Shown: one piece after another, positions 31,410 through 39,986 of the stretch
How the letters are laid out: each line of letters opens with the position of its first letter
How positions within the stretch are numbered: the stretch's first letter is position 1
Assembly (NCBI RefSeq): GCF_043757465.1
Contig: NZ_JAYVPL010000158.1
Location: 62,001-126,000, forward strand
DNA: 64,000 bases
Source of the DNA: Armatimonas sp043757465
Lineage (GTDB): Bacteria; Armatimonadota; Armatimonadia; Armatimonadales; Armatimonadaceae
Direction of reading: 5' to 3'
The notes under the pieces: generated by a model
What the model was told of the DNA's origin: nothing
What the model saw: the letters and a program-made list of their open reading frames with translations, nothing else
Databases searched by the model: none
Position numbers and translations under genes: made by a program

Positions 31410-34340
31410 ATGATAAATTGCCCCCCATCCCCCGCCAGCCGTGCCAGTTTGGGACTGCTCCTCGCCTTCCTTACTCTCCCTGTCCACGCGCAAGAACGAA
31501 TCGTCGTCACGCCGCCGTCGGTGAGCCTTTCGAGTGCGCGGGATACGCGGCAGGTCGTGGTGACGGGCTTCTTTGGCGGCACGGCGCGTGATCTGACAGA
31601 GAAAGCAACTTTTGCGAGCGGCAACCCCAAAGTGGCACGGCTGGCGGGGCTGTCTAAGATCGCCGTGGTGGGCGATGGCAAGACGAATATCACCGTGAGC
31701 GTGGCGGGCAAGCGTTTTGTTATTCCCGTCACTGTGAGCGGCGCGACAAAGGCCGATCCCGTGCGCTTTGCGTTTGAAGCCGTCCCGATTCTGACCAAGC
31801 AAGGCTGCGCGAGCGGCTCGTGCCACGGCTCGCCGCACGGCAAGGGCGGATTCTCGCTCTCGCTATTTGGCTACGAGCCCAAGATTGACCGGATTGCGCT
31901 GACCCGAGATGGCTTCAGCCGCCGGGTGAACACGCTAGAGCCCGCCGAGAGCTTGATTCTCAAGAAGCCAACCCTCGCGATTCCCCACGTCGGGGGCAAG
32001 CGACTCCGGGTCGGGGATGCGCGGTACACGACCCTGAATCAGTGGATTGCGGAGGGTGCGGAAGTCGCAGTTCCCCAGGCCAGTGTTACCAAGATCGAAG
32101 TGACGCCAGGCGGACGGCGCGTGCTGGAAGCGCCCTATAAGAACCAGCAGCTCAGCGTGATCGCGGAGTTCTCCGATGGTACGAAGCGCGATGTGACGGC
32201 ACTAGCGACCTACGAAACATCGCACCCGAGCGTCGCGAGCGTGGATGCCGAGGGGAAAATCACGGGTAAGAGTCGGGGCTTTGCCGCAGTGTCGGTGCGC
32301 TACTTAGATAAAGTACAGGCGCTGGACTTGACCGTGGTTGAGCCGCGAAAAGACTTTGCCTGGAAGCCGCAGCCTGAGAACAATCCGATTGACACACTTG
32401 TCAATGCGCGCCTCAAGCAGCTCCAGTGCCTGCCTGCCATAACATGCTCCGATACGGAGTTTCTGCGTCGCGTCTCGCTTGATCTGACGGGCCTGCTGCC
32501 AAATATTGCTGTCACGCGTGCGTTTCTCACCGATACAGCGCCCGATAAACGCGACAAACTCATTGACGGCCTGCTCGCCTCTGAGGAGTTTGCGCGGTTC
32601 TGGGCACTGAAAAAAGCGGACTTGATGCGCGTCTCACCACGGCACTTAACGACGGAGCAGGCGGGGCGCTTCTCCCGCTGGCTCGTAGATGCCACGCGAG
32701 AGAACCTCCCCTACGACAAGCTCGCCAATGCAATTCTGACGGCCACGGGAAGCACCGAGCAGTCGCCCGCAGCGAGTTATTTCCTCGCGATCCCAACACC
32801 TGAGGAGCGCACGGAGCTAACGGCCCAGGTGTTTCTGGGCTCGCGGATTGAGTGCGCCAAGTGCCATAATCATCCCTTTGAGAACTGGACGATGCGCGAT
32901 TACTACAAGATCGCCGCTGTTTTTGCCCGCACCGAGGCGAAGAAGAACAAGATCACGCTGGCGACAAGTGGCGAGGTAAAGCACCCGACGACGGGCGAGA
33001 ATATGGAGCCCTGGGCGAAAACAAGCGCACCCACAGAAGACCGTCGCATGGCTTTTGCCCGCTGGCTGACCACGCCGCAGAACCCATTTTTTGCTCGCGT
33101 CGAAGCCAATCGCATCTGGGCGGAGCTGACCGGGCGCGGGATTGTGGAGCCTGTGGATGACTTTCGCTCGTCGAACCCACCGAGCAACCCGGCACTTCTC
33201 GACTGGCTCACACAGGAGTTTGTCAAATCCAGCTTCGACCGCAAAAAACTCATTCGCCTGATCTGCCAGAGCCAGACCTACCAGCGCGTGTCCCTAGCCC
33301 CAAGCGCCGCCGATGAGACGCTGTTCTCCCACGCCAAAGTGCGGCTCTTAACAGCGGAGCAGCTCCAAGACGCGATTGGAGTGACGGCGGGAACGCTCGC
33401 TTTGGCAAGCACTTTGCCTGGTAAGCTTACCGTACTTGACACGCAGCTTACCCAGCGAGACGGCGCGCTAGAGACCGAGTACCCAAGCTGGCTCACTACG
33501 CAAACCGAGCGTGCCAAGGCTCTCTCGCTCTGGCAAAGCACCTGGCGCGACTCCGGCACGCCGCGCACGGAGATTCTCGAAGGCCAGGAGTACCACTTCG
33601 AGGAGACTGAGCGCCAGACGCGGACGCTCACCCGGACAATCCACTCGTACACAGCGCAGGCAGTGACCGTGATGCTAAAGTTCAGCGATCAGGCTACTCT
33701 CGCCCTCAATGGTAAGCCCCTGACCGGCAACCTCAAGCGCACTCCCACCCATATTCTGAATCTCCAGCCCGGCGAGAACACGGTAGAGCTACGAATGACC
33801 GGGGATAACCTCGCCTTTACCTGGAAGCTGGAGAGTGATACCAGTGGCCTCTCCAGCCCACTGATCGAGGCGCTTCGCACCAACAACACGACACCCGTTC
33901 ACGACTTCTACCTCACCAACGACTCAGAGCGTACCGAACTTCTACGCCAAAAAGTCACTCTCGAAGACCGGGTCGCCTACGCGACGCAGCGTCCGTGGCC
34001 GGAGCAGACGGCGTTCACTAAAACCTTTGGCCAGCCCGCGCGGGAAACGGCCTGCACCTGTGAGCGGCGCCAGACCCCGACGCTTTTGCAAGCGCTGGAA
34101 CTGCTCAATGGCAAGACATCCTACGAGAGCGTCGCCGCCGGTGCGGTACGCTACGCTGGCCTCACGGACACACAGCTTCTCGACGAGCTCTATCTCACGG
34201 CTCTGAGCCGCTTTCCCACAGACAAAGAGCGCACCATCGCCAGCGCGTTTCTCAAGCGCCCCGAACAAGATAGAGCCGCCGCTGTGACGGATTTGCTCTG
34301 GACAGTGATCAATACACAGGAGTTTCTGTTCCAAAAATGA
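31410..34340 (+). CDS. Secreted DUF1549/DUF1553 protein with Ig-like domains
   Basis: A 976-residue protein with a signal peptide (L-G-L-L-L-A-F-L-T-L-P-V-H-A-Q, residues 14-28). Ig-like segments precede and follow a Cys/His block (C-A-S-G-S-C-H-G-S-P-H-G-K-G, about residues 130-143) that may hold a heme. DUF1549 spans about 325-530 (R-V-S-L-D-L-T-G-L-L-P, C-A-K-C-H-N-H-P-F), and DUF1553 about 545-970 with F-A-R-V-E-A-N-R-I-W-A. C-A-K-C-H is a typical c-heme site. It is always paired with DUF1501 proteins; the joint role is unknown. Confidence 0.85.
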   Translation: MINCPPSPASRASLGLLLAFLTLPVHAQERIVVTPPSVSLSSARDTRQVVVTGFFGGTARDLTEKATFASGNPKVARLAGLSKIAVVGDGKTNITVSVAGKRFVIPVTVSGATKADPVRFAFEAVPILTKQGCASGSCHGSPHGKGGFSLSLFGYEPKIDRIALTRDGFSRRVNTLEPAESLILKKPTLAIPHVGGKRLRVGDARYTTLNQWIAEGAEVAVPQASVTKIEVTPGGRRVLEAPYKNQQLSVIAEFSDGTKRDVTALATYETSHPSVASVDAEGKITGKSRGFAAVSVRYLDKVQALDLTVVEPRKDFAWKPQPENNPIDTLVNARLKQLQCLPAITCSDTEFLRRVSLDLTGLLPNIAVTRAFLTDTAPDKRDKLIDGLLASEEFARFWALKKADLMRVSPRHLTTEQAGRFSRWLVDATRENLPYDKLANAILTATGSTEQSPAASYFLAIPTPEERTELTAQVFLGSRIECAKCHNHPFENWTMRDYYKIAAVFARTEAKKNKITLATSGEVKHPTTGENMEPWAKTSAPTEDRRMAFARWLTTPQNPFFARVEANRIWAELTGRGIVEPVDDFRSSNPPSNPALLDWLTQEFVKSSFDRKKLIRLICQSQTYQRVSLAPSAADETLFSHAKVRLLTAEQLQDAIGVTAGTLALASTLPGKLTVLDTQLTQRDGALETEYPSWLTTQTERAKALSLWQSTWRDSGTPRTEILEGQEYHFEETERQTRTLTRTIHSYTAQAVTVMLKFSDQATLALNGKPLTGNLKRTPTHILNLQPGENTVELRMTGDNLAFTWKLESDTSGLSSPLIEALRTNNTTPVHDFYLTNDSERTELLRQKVTLEDRVAYATQRPWPEQTAFTKTFGQPARETACTCERRQTPTLLQALELLNGKTSYESVAAGAVRYAGLTDTQLLDELYLTALSRFPTDKERTIASAFLKRPEQDRAAAVTDLLWTVINTQEFLFQK

Positions 34341-35887
34341 AAAACGTTTTTCGCCCCCATGAACGGGGGCGTCTTATTGTCCTCGTGCCTCGGACACGAA
34401 GGCCACTTCGGGCCATACCGAATAAACTCGGTATGGGCGGCACGCCCTTTGTGTCGTGTAGCGACAATAAGACGCCCCCGTTCATGGGGGCGATTCTTAT
34501 GGGAATTATCCTCACCCCTCCCGCCCACGCCCAGTCCGTAAGCTTCTCCAAAGAGATCGCCCCGATTATCCAGCGACGCTGCGTCGGCTGTCACGGCGAA
34601 CGCACGAATCTGGGCGAGTGGCGGGCGCATACTTTCGCCGCGCTTCTCAAATCCGGCGCGTCGGATAAAGCGATGCTCGTCCCCGGAAAGCCCGAGGCAT
34701 CGGAGCTGTACCGGCGTATTCTCACCAAAGACGAGAACCTACGCATGCCCAAATCAGACGATGCTTTGGATGCCCGACAGCTCTCTTTGGTGAAGCGCTG
34801 GATCACGGAAGGCGCAAATTTCGATGGTGCAAATAAGACGGCGCTGCTAAAAACGCTTCTCGGGCCACGGACGCACCCAGCGGCCCCGGCGAGCTACCGG
34901 ACACCCGTACCCGTGCTGGCGCTGGCTTTTATGCCAGGGGGAAAAGCACTCGCCGTTGGGGGTTACAATGAAGTGACGCTCTGGGACGTAGAAACCGGCA
35001 AGCTACTGCGCCGCATCGGGGGCTTGCCCCAGCGTATCCAGAGCCTGCAAGTCAGCCGCGAGGGCAAGACCCTCTTAGTGGGTGGTGGGATTCCAGGCGA
35101 GTACGGCGAAGTGGCGCTTGTCGAGCTGGCAACGGGTAAGCGACGTGTCTTAGATACCTTTGGGGATTTGGTGCTCACAGCACGCTTCAACGCCGACGAA
35201 ACGCGGGTCGCAGCGGGTGGTGCGGAGGGGAGCGTGCGCTGCTACTCAGTGAAAGACGGCGAGCGGCTCTGGAGCATGAGTGTGCATGCGGACTGGGTGA
35301 CGTCGGTGGCGTTTAGCGCCGATAGCAAGTTCGTGGCCTCGGCGAGCCGGGATCACACTGTAAAAGTCTACGAAACTGACGGGACGCTCTACACGACCTA
35401 CGGAGGCCATAATCGTCAGTATGGGCAGTACAAAGGTCAGGCTCCGGTCTATTCACTAAGCTTCTCTGGAGGAACCGCGCTCTCGGTAGGGGGGAGCAAG
35501 TGGATTCAACAGTGGGAGCCCGAAAAAGCCAAGTCCGAGTCCGGCGATGCAGGCGATATGGAAGACCGATTCTTCAAACAAGGCCACGCGCGGTTCTTAG
35601 CCCATAACTGCGAGAAAGAACTCTACCAGCTTTGCTTAAAAGGTGACCAAGTCTTCACACTCGCTAGCGATGGTATTGTCAAACTGCTCGATCTCACGAC
35701 CCAGCGTGAGGTACGCAGCTTCGGCCAGAGCGGGGACTTCACGTTCTGCCTAGACGCTGACTTGACCGCGCAGAAAATCGCAGTAGGCGGCTTCGACGGT
35801 ACGGTGCGGATTTTCGAGGTCGCGACGGGAGAGCAGAAGCTGGCCTTTTCTGCTCGGCCTCTGTCAAGCCTCGCCCAGCGCCACTAA
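34337..35887 (+). CDS. Cytochrome-c-like / WD40 repeat protein carrying an in-frame inserted element
   Basis: A 516-residue protein, third in the DUF1501 operon; its ATG overlaps the previous stop (ATGA). After the N terminus comes a planctomycete-type cytochrome c domain (about residues 68-150, heme site C-V-G-C-H) and a WD40 propeller (about 185-510, e.g. L-W-D-V-E-T-G-K and V-A-S-A-S-R-D-H-T-V-K-V-Y). Residues 6-52 are encoded exactly by the 141-bp repeat element at 34352. Without it the N terminus reads M-K-N-V-F-I-L-M-G-I-I-L-T-P-P-A-H-A-Q, a complete signal peptide; with it export may fail or depend on the internal ATG at 34499. Confidence 0.85.
   Translation: MKNVFRPHERGRLIVLVPRTRRPLRAIPNKLGMGGTPFVSCSDNKTPPFMGAILMGIILTPPAHAQSVSFSKEIAPIIQRRCVGCHGERTNLGEWRAHTFAALLKSGASDKAMLVPGKPEASELYRRILTKDENLRMPKSDDALDARQLSLVKRWITEGANFDGANKTALLKTLLGPRTHPAAPASYRTPVPVLALAFMPGGKALAVGGYNEVTLWDVETGKLLRRIGGLPQRIQSLQVSREGKTLLVGGGIPGEYGEVALVELATGKRRVLDTFGDLVLTARFNADETRVAAGGAEGSVRCYSVKDGERLWSMSVHADWVTSVAFSADSKFVASASRDHTVKVYETDGTLYTTYGGHNRQYGQYKGQAPVYSLSFSGGTALSVGGSKWIQQWEPEKAKSESGDAGDMEDRFFKQGHARFLAHNCEKELYQLCLKGDQVFTLASDGIVKLLDLTTQREVRSFGQSGDFTFCLDADLTAQKIAVGGFDGTVRIFEVATGEQKLAFSARPLSSLAQRH
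34352..34492. mobile_element. 141-bp palindromic insertion element with 30-bp terminal inverted repeats
   Basis: The ends (34352-34381 and 34463-34492) are perfect 30-bp inverted repeats, each starting with the hairpin CGCCCCCATGAACGGGGGCG and continuing TCTTATTGTC. The body holds further hairpins: TCGTG/CACGA, ATACCGA/TCGGTAT and GGGCG/CGCCC. Length is 47 codons; the element starts and ends on codon boundaries and contains no stop in the used frame. It codes for no protein of its own, so it would have moved with outside help, as MITEs or palindromic elements do. The terminal 20-mer recurs at 13635. Confidence 0.85.
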
Positions 35888-36994
35888 AAAACTCTGCACC
35901 ACGGGCTTCCAATCAAAGCGCGTGTCGTAGAGCCGCTTGCCGCTTGCTCCAATACGCTGGCGCAGCTCAGGGTCACGAATTAGCTTCAGAGTCTGTGTGG
36001 CAAAAGCTGCATCGTCCCCCACGGGCGCAAGCAGGAGCGCCTCCCCATTCGCCTCACGAAAAAGAGTGTCCGTGTTAATTCCATCGGTTCCCACCGTCGC
36101 GATTCCGTGCTGAAGGCTGGTCATCAGCGAGGTTCTCCGCGTGGAGACTCCATCCACAAAGGCGGCAAGATAGACATCCATTGCGGAAAAACGCCGGGAG
36201 ACTTCCTCAGCGGGGAGCGGCCCCTCGGAGCAAAGTGGCTCCAGCTCCCCCAGAGCCTCCCGTACGGCCGCACCATCTGGCCCAATATAGAGTAAGCGAG
36301 CATTTATCCCACTTTGCCGTGCGTCGCGAAGGGTCGAAGCGACCAGGGGAAGGAGACGGGAAATATGTGCGGTTCCAAAAAAACCCACGGCCACAGTATC
36401 CTCAGGAATCGCGAGGCGCTGGCGAGCTTCAGGGCGCTCAATCGCAACATGTGGCATTGTTGACGCAACCGGTAGATGATGAACCGGGATTTTTTTGAAC
36501 CAGCCACGCGCGTGATCCGCCCAGTGTTGGATCGAGACAAAGAACAGATCAGCCGTGTGACCCAGATTCCAGTACTGGGGTACCTGCCAGGTTGCCATAA
36601 CCGTGAAGCGCCAGTTTACCCAACAAGGGACAAAGTTCTCATGGGTCATCACTGCTAAGCGTGTTTTCGGGCAGCGGCGCTTTAGCTCACGCAGAGTCGG
36701 GACAAGCTGGGGTGCGTAGCCACGCTTGCCGTAGAGAAACGGATTGTACTGGAGCAAGACCCAGTCGGGCTGTCGGGCAACAATTGGCTCCAGTACAGCC
36801 CGGATACCGTCGGGGGTATCTACCGAGAAGCAGGGTAGGATCGGTACAGCCGTGATCGGATCGTAGGTGGGGCCGGTGGGGACGAGTAAACGAACCTCTG
36901 CGGAATGCGCCAGCTCCTCGCAAAACAGAGCGGTGTAGTGTCCGATGGCATCGAACTGGGGGGGGAGGGCGGTATTGATTACATCTATTGTCAT
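35864..36994 (-). CDS. GT4-type glycosyltransferase
   Basis: A 376-residue protein with the two-domain layout of family 4 glycosyltransferases: an N-terminal domain with H-Y-T-A-L-F-C-E-E-L and P-D-W-V-L-L-Q-Y-N-P, and a C-terminal nucleotide-sugar domain with G-F-F-G-T-A-H, S-A-M-D-V-Y-L-A-A-F and S-T-R-R-T-S-L-M-T-S-L-Q-H-G-I-A-T-V-G-T. The expected E-x7-E pair is weak. Acceptor unknown. Its ATG overlaps the stop of the preceding gene, so it ends the ABC-type operon; its 3' end overlaps the convergent WD40 gene by 24 bp. Confidence 0.8.
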   Translation of the reverse strand: MTIDVINTALPPQFDAIGHYTALFCEELAHSAEVRLLVPTGPTYDPITAVPILPCFSVDTPDGIRAVLEPIVARQPDWVLLQYNPFLYGKRGYAPQLVPTLRELKRRCPKTRLAVMTHENFVPCWVNWRFTVMATWQVPQYWNLGHTADLFFVSIQHWADHARGWFKKIPVHHLPVASTMPHVAIERPEARQRLAIPEDTVAVGFFGTAHISRLLPLVASTLRDARQSGINARLLYIGPDGAAVREALGELEPLCSEGPLPAEEVSRRFSAMDVYLAAFVDGVSTRRTSLMTSLQHGIATVGTDGINTDTLFREANGEALLLAPVGDDAAFATQTLKLIRDPELRQRIGASGKRLYDTRFDWKPVVQSFLVALGEA

Positions 36995-37812
36995 GCGGTT
37001 CGGGTCAGGGGCAGGCGTGCGAGCAGCTCCGCAGTCGCGGGGCCATGCGGGATCAGGCCGCCACCGCGCAGAGTGCGCTCAGTGTGGAGGAGAGCCGTTT
37101 TTTCCTCCGTCGCGAGTGGGGTCAGCAGGTAGGCCAGAGGATCGCCCACTTCCTTGCGCCAGAGCCCGTGGCAGAGCTTCACCAGTGGCTCAGGGGCACT
37201 GTTAAGAACATCGCTGAGACGTCCGCGCGTTTCCAGGAGGCGGTGGAGCGGTAGGCCAGAGCGTAGCAGGCTAGTATGGGCATGCACATCCCCACTCTCA
37301 TTTAGCGGGGCGTAGACCGCGCGGCAGCGTGCCTGGAGGAGCCGCGGGTTTCGGTGGTAGGCAGCAACCAGATCACGGCCAGAGCCCGTCACCACAAGAG
37401 CCACTTTCTCACGGTTTGTCTCTAGCTCCGAGAGTAAGAAGCTCACACCCTGCTGCGTCTCGACAGGCTGATCCAGTGCGCGGTCGGCCTCGGTTCGCAG
37501 CTTGCTCTGGAGCCCACTCAGCGCCAGAACGCTGCGCCCTGTGAGGTAGTTGAGCTGGTGCACCGTACGAAACCCCGCCGAGCCGACTGCCGTGTCGAGA
37601 ATCACGCCGCGTAGCTCAAGCTCCGGCTGGGCATAAAGGCAGGCAAGCTCCAGCGCATCGGCGAGCTCGTCTGTGCCGTCTGTGCAGTAGATAACGGGAA
37701 GGCGCTTGCCGGAAAGCTGCCTGAAGCCAGGCAGGTTCGGCCCCACCAGCTCTGCCGCTGATTTGATTGAGGTGCCCAGTAGCCCGCGCCTTGAAACTGC
37801 TTCTTGACTCAT
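36991..37812 (-). CDS. Divergent nucleoside-hydrolase-like protein
   Basis: A 273-residue protein whose order of blocks recalls inosine-uridine nucleoside hydrolases: P-V-I-Y-C-T-D-G-T-D-E-L-A-D-A-L near residue 40, L-R-G-V-I-L-D-T-A, and V-A-L-V-V-T-G-S-G-R-D-L-V-A. The family's calcium-binding D-x-D-P-G-x-D-D-A motif is only partly kept (D-G-T-D-E-L-A-D-A), so activity is doubtful. The N terminus has S-R-R-G-L-L-G-T-S but no full signal peptide. Four-base overlaps link it to the permease before and the glycosyltransferase after it. It may bind or process what the transporter brings in. Confidence 0.5.
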   Translation of the reverse strand: MSQEAVSRRGLLGTSIKSAAELVGPNLPGFRQLSGKRLPVIYCTDGTDELADALELACLYAQPELELRGVILDTAVGSAGFRTVHQLNYLTGRSVLALSGLQSKLRTEADRALDQPVETQQGVSFLLSELETNREKVALVVTGSGRDLVAAYHRNPRLLQARCRAVYAPLNESGDVHAHTSLLRSGLPLHRLLETRGRLSDVLNSAPEPLVKLCHGLWRKEVGDPLAYLLTPLATEEKTALLHTERTLRGGGLIPHGPATAELLARLPLTRTA

Positions 37813-38786
37813 ATTTCTGCCCCTCTACTATACCGCAGCCGATCCAACACTACCGCCAAAATAATCACCCCGCCGGTGAGCAAGCGCTTGAGGGGCTCCT
37901 GAACACCGAGCTGTGCCAGGCCATTGCCCAGAGTCGCCAGCACCAGCACCCCCAAAAATGTCCCAAGCACTGAGCCACGCCCACCCGTCAGGCTGGTTCC
38001 TCCAATAACGACGGCAGCAATAGCGGAAAGTTCCATTCCCATCCCCGCGTTAGGATCCGCGCTAGAGAGCCGCGCCGCATTAAAGAGCCCCCCCAGCCCC
38101 GCCAGCCCCCCGGCGATAGCAAAGACCATGATCTTCAGCCGCGCCACCGGGACGCCTGAGAGATAGGCCGTTTGTTCGCTCCCGCCAATCGCATAGAGAT
38201 TTCGCCCGAAGACGGTTCGTGAGAGGACTCCCTGCGCAAGTACCACAACGGAAATCGCCCACCAAAATGGTGGGGTGAGGCCTAGCATCCCGCCTTCAGT
38301 GAGCTTCTCGACCGGGCCCCCCAGATACTGAGTACGGGACTCGGTGAGCAGATAGGTAGCTCCCCGCGCCGCCTCTAGCATGCCCAGGGTCACAATAAAC
38401 GACGGTAAACGAGGCCGAACCGTGACAAGGCCATTGAGAAATCCCGCGATAAGCCCTGCAGAAATACCAAGCAGCGCGGCGAGAGGCAAGGGGAGCTGCC
38501 AGCGGAGTAGCGCGATCCCAAGAACCGCGCTGGCGAGGCCCAGAATGCTGCCTACGGAGAGATCAATGCCGCCGATCAAGATCACAAAGGTCATCCCGAC
38601 AGCGACCAGCGCCGCCTCGGGGAGCTGATTGGCGACTGTCAGAAACGTCGTCGGGGTGAGAAAAGTCGGGGAGCGCCAGGCAAAGAACCCAATGAGAAGC
38701 GCCAGCGCCGCCACAAGACCGCCCACATGAACGTGGGCAGCTCCGCTCCGCGGTTGGCGTTTCGCCACAAAGTCGCTCCGCGACAT
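37809..38786 (-). CDS. Sugar ABC transporter permease (RbsC family)
   Basis: A 325-residue inner-membrane permease of the ribose/carbohydrate CUT2 group, with about eight to ten hydrophobic segments. The family signature G-G-I-D-L-S-V-G-S-I-L-G-L lies near residues 70-82, and V-I-G-G-T-S-L-T-G-G-R-G-S-V-L-G-T near 260-276. It pairs with the binding protein just upstream (one base between stop and ATG). No ATPase (RbsA type) is encoded in the operon, so the energising subunit must come from elsewhere. Confidence 0.88.
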   Translation of the reverse strand: MSRSDFVAKRQPRSGAAHVHVGGLVAALALLIGFFAWRSPTFLTPTTFLTVANQLPEAALVAVGMTFVILIGGIDLSVGSILGLASAVLGIALLRWQLPLPLAALLGISAGLIAGFLNGLVTVRPRLPSFIVTLGMLEAARGATYLLTESRTQYLGGPVEKLTEGGMLGLTPPFWWAISVVVLAQGVLSRTVFGRNLYAIGGSEQTAYLSGVPVARLKIMVFAIAGGLAGLGGLFNAARLSSADPNAGMGMELSAIAAVVIGGTSLTGGRGSVLGTFLGVLVLATLGNGLAQLGVQEPLKRLLTGGVIILAVVLDRLRYSRGAEI

Positions 38787-38787
38787 G

Positions 38788-39774
38788 CTATCTGAGCGTT
38801 TCGACAGTGACGAGATCTACGGGCGTCTCTTTATCTACTGGGGTGGCTTTCTTGGCGAGCATTTCAAGGGCGTAGTCAATCCCAAAGGCAGCGAGCTGGT
38901 CGCCGTGCTGGTCTACGGTACAAAGAACGCTGCCGGATTTGATGAGCGCTTGGATGGCTCCAATGTTATCGAAACCGACAATCAGTATCTTGCCCGTCTT
39001 GCCCGCGGCTTTCACGGCGGCAACGGCCCCCAGGGCCATCGAATCGTTGGCGCAGAGCAGGGCTTTGATATCCGGGTGCGCCGTGAGCATGGCGGCAGCG
39101 AGCTTGCTTGCCTGGTCGGTCTCCCAGTTGGCAGATTGGCTGTCGGCGATGACAAGCCCCGCTTGCTTTATCGCGTCCTCGAAGCCCGCCTTGCGCTGCT
39201 GCGCATTGAAGGCCGTGGGAGCCCCTTCAAGAATCGCCACTTTATCGCCCGTCTTGAGCTTGGTAGCCAGAAAATCCCCAGCCAGCTTCGCGCCCTTTCG
39301 GTTATCGGGGCCAACAAACGGTACCGTAAGCTTCTTCTCTTTCATGACATCTGCATCAAAACGATTATCAATATTCACGACCACAATTCCGGCGGTGGCA
39401 GCTTTCTGGCAGATAGAGACAAGCGCTTTTGAGTCCGCAGGGGCAACCACAATTGCGGCCACTTTCTGCCCGATCATCTGCTCGATAAGCTGCTGTTGCT
39501 TAGCGATATCTTGCTCATCTTTGATTCCATTTGATATTAATTTATATTTATCTTCATTGATCTGCTCATGCTTCTTCGCACCCTCTTCCATGGTCTTGAA
39601 GAACTCATTGGCCAGTGATTTCATCACCAGAGCGATCTGCGGCCTACTGGCACCTGCTTTAGCAATGGCAGTGTCGGTCATGGGGTCGGGCGTCGGGGAG
39701 GTAGCATTTTGCGCGGTCTGCGTACAGCCTGCTGCAAGTAGCAGTGCGGCGGCCCAAAAAGAAAAGCGTCTCAT
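38788..39774 (-). CDS. Sugar ABC transporter substrate-binding lipoprotein
   Basis: A 328-residue periplasmic-binding protein of the ribose-binding/LacI type. The N terminus is a lipoprotein signal ending in L-L-A-A-G-C, with Cys17 as the lipidated residue. The binding domain shows S-L-A-N-E-F-F-K-T-M-E-E-G-A-K-K, Q-Q-Q-L-I-E-Q-M-I, and A-N-D-S-M-A-L-G-A. An ATG at 39774 is chosen over a GTG two codons earlier. It is the first gene of a four-gene operon with the permease, a nucleoside-hydrolase-like protein and a glycosyltransferase; the ligand is likely a pentose, hexose or nucleoside. Confidence 0.88.
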   Translation of the reverse strand: MRRFSFWAAALLLAAGCTQTAQNATSPTPDPMTDTAIAKAGASRPQIALVMKSLANEFFKTMEEGAKKHEQINEDKYKLISNGIKDEQDIAKQQQLIEQMIGQKVAAIVVAPADSKALVSICQKAATAGIVVVNIDNRFDADVMKEKKLTVPFVGPDNRKGAKLAGDFLATKLKTGDKVAILEGAPTAFNAQQRKAGFEDAIKQAGLVIADSQSANWETDQASKLAAAMLTAHPDIKALLCANDSMALGAVAAVKAAGKTGKILIVGFDNIGAIQALIKSGSVLCTVDQHGDQLAAFGIDYALEMLAKKATPVDKETPVDLVTVETLR

Positions 39775-39815
39775 GCCCACAGGTTCGCCATAGCAAGGTT
39801 ACTTCCCTCCTACAA

Positions 39816-39829
39816 CCCCGTCGCCGGGG
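39816..39829. repeat. GC-rich hairpin at the break of the CitMHS remnant
   Basis: CCCCG (39816-39820), TCGC, CGGGG (39825-39829) fold into a 5-bp stem with a 4-base loop, embedded in ACAACCCCGTCGCCGGGGGG. It lies just where the recognisable transporter coding sequence stops, on the way to the binding-protein gene. Confidence 0.45.
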
Positions 39830-39839
39830 GGATGCCAAA

Positions 39840-39982
39840 AAGGGGAAAACACCTACCAGCAGCGCCGCAAAAATGCCGTAGCAGAGCGGTACCAGGGTCA
39901 GCGCGACCAGCGGCAGGAGCCGCTTGGTCATTATCAGCGTCAGGAAAGTGGCGACCATCGCAAACCCAAGAAAAGCCAGCAT
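39840..39982 (-). pseudogene. N-terminal remnant of a CitMHS-type citrate transporter
   Basis: The frame starts M-L-A-F-L-G-F-A-M-V-A-T-F-L-T-L-I-M-T-K-R-L and continues L-P-L-V-A-L-T-L-V-P-L, the usual first segments of metal-citrate:H+ symporters, which are over 400 residues long. After about 48 residues the match ends at a GC-rich hairpin and the frame runs into the start region of the next operon. It begins 4 bases after the PhyH gene stop, so it was probably the last gene of that operon. It is too short to be functional. Confidence 0.65.
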
Positions 39983-39986
39983 GCCC

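Noticed and set aside
31041..31838. Minus-strand frame of 265 codons
   Set aside because: Antisense to the DUF1501 and DUF1549 genes, which both have clear motifs.
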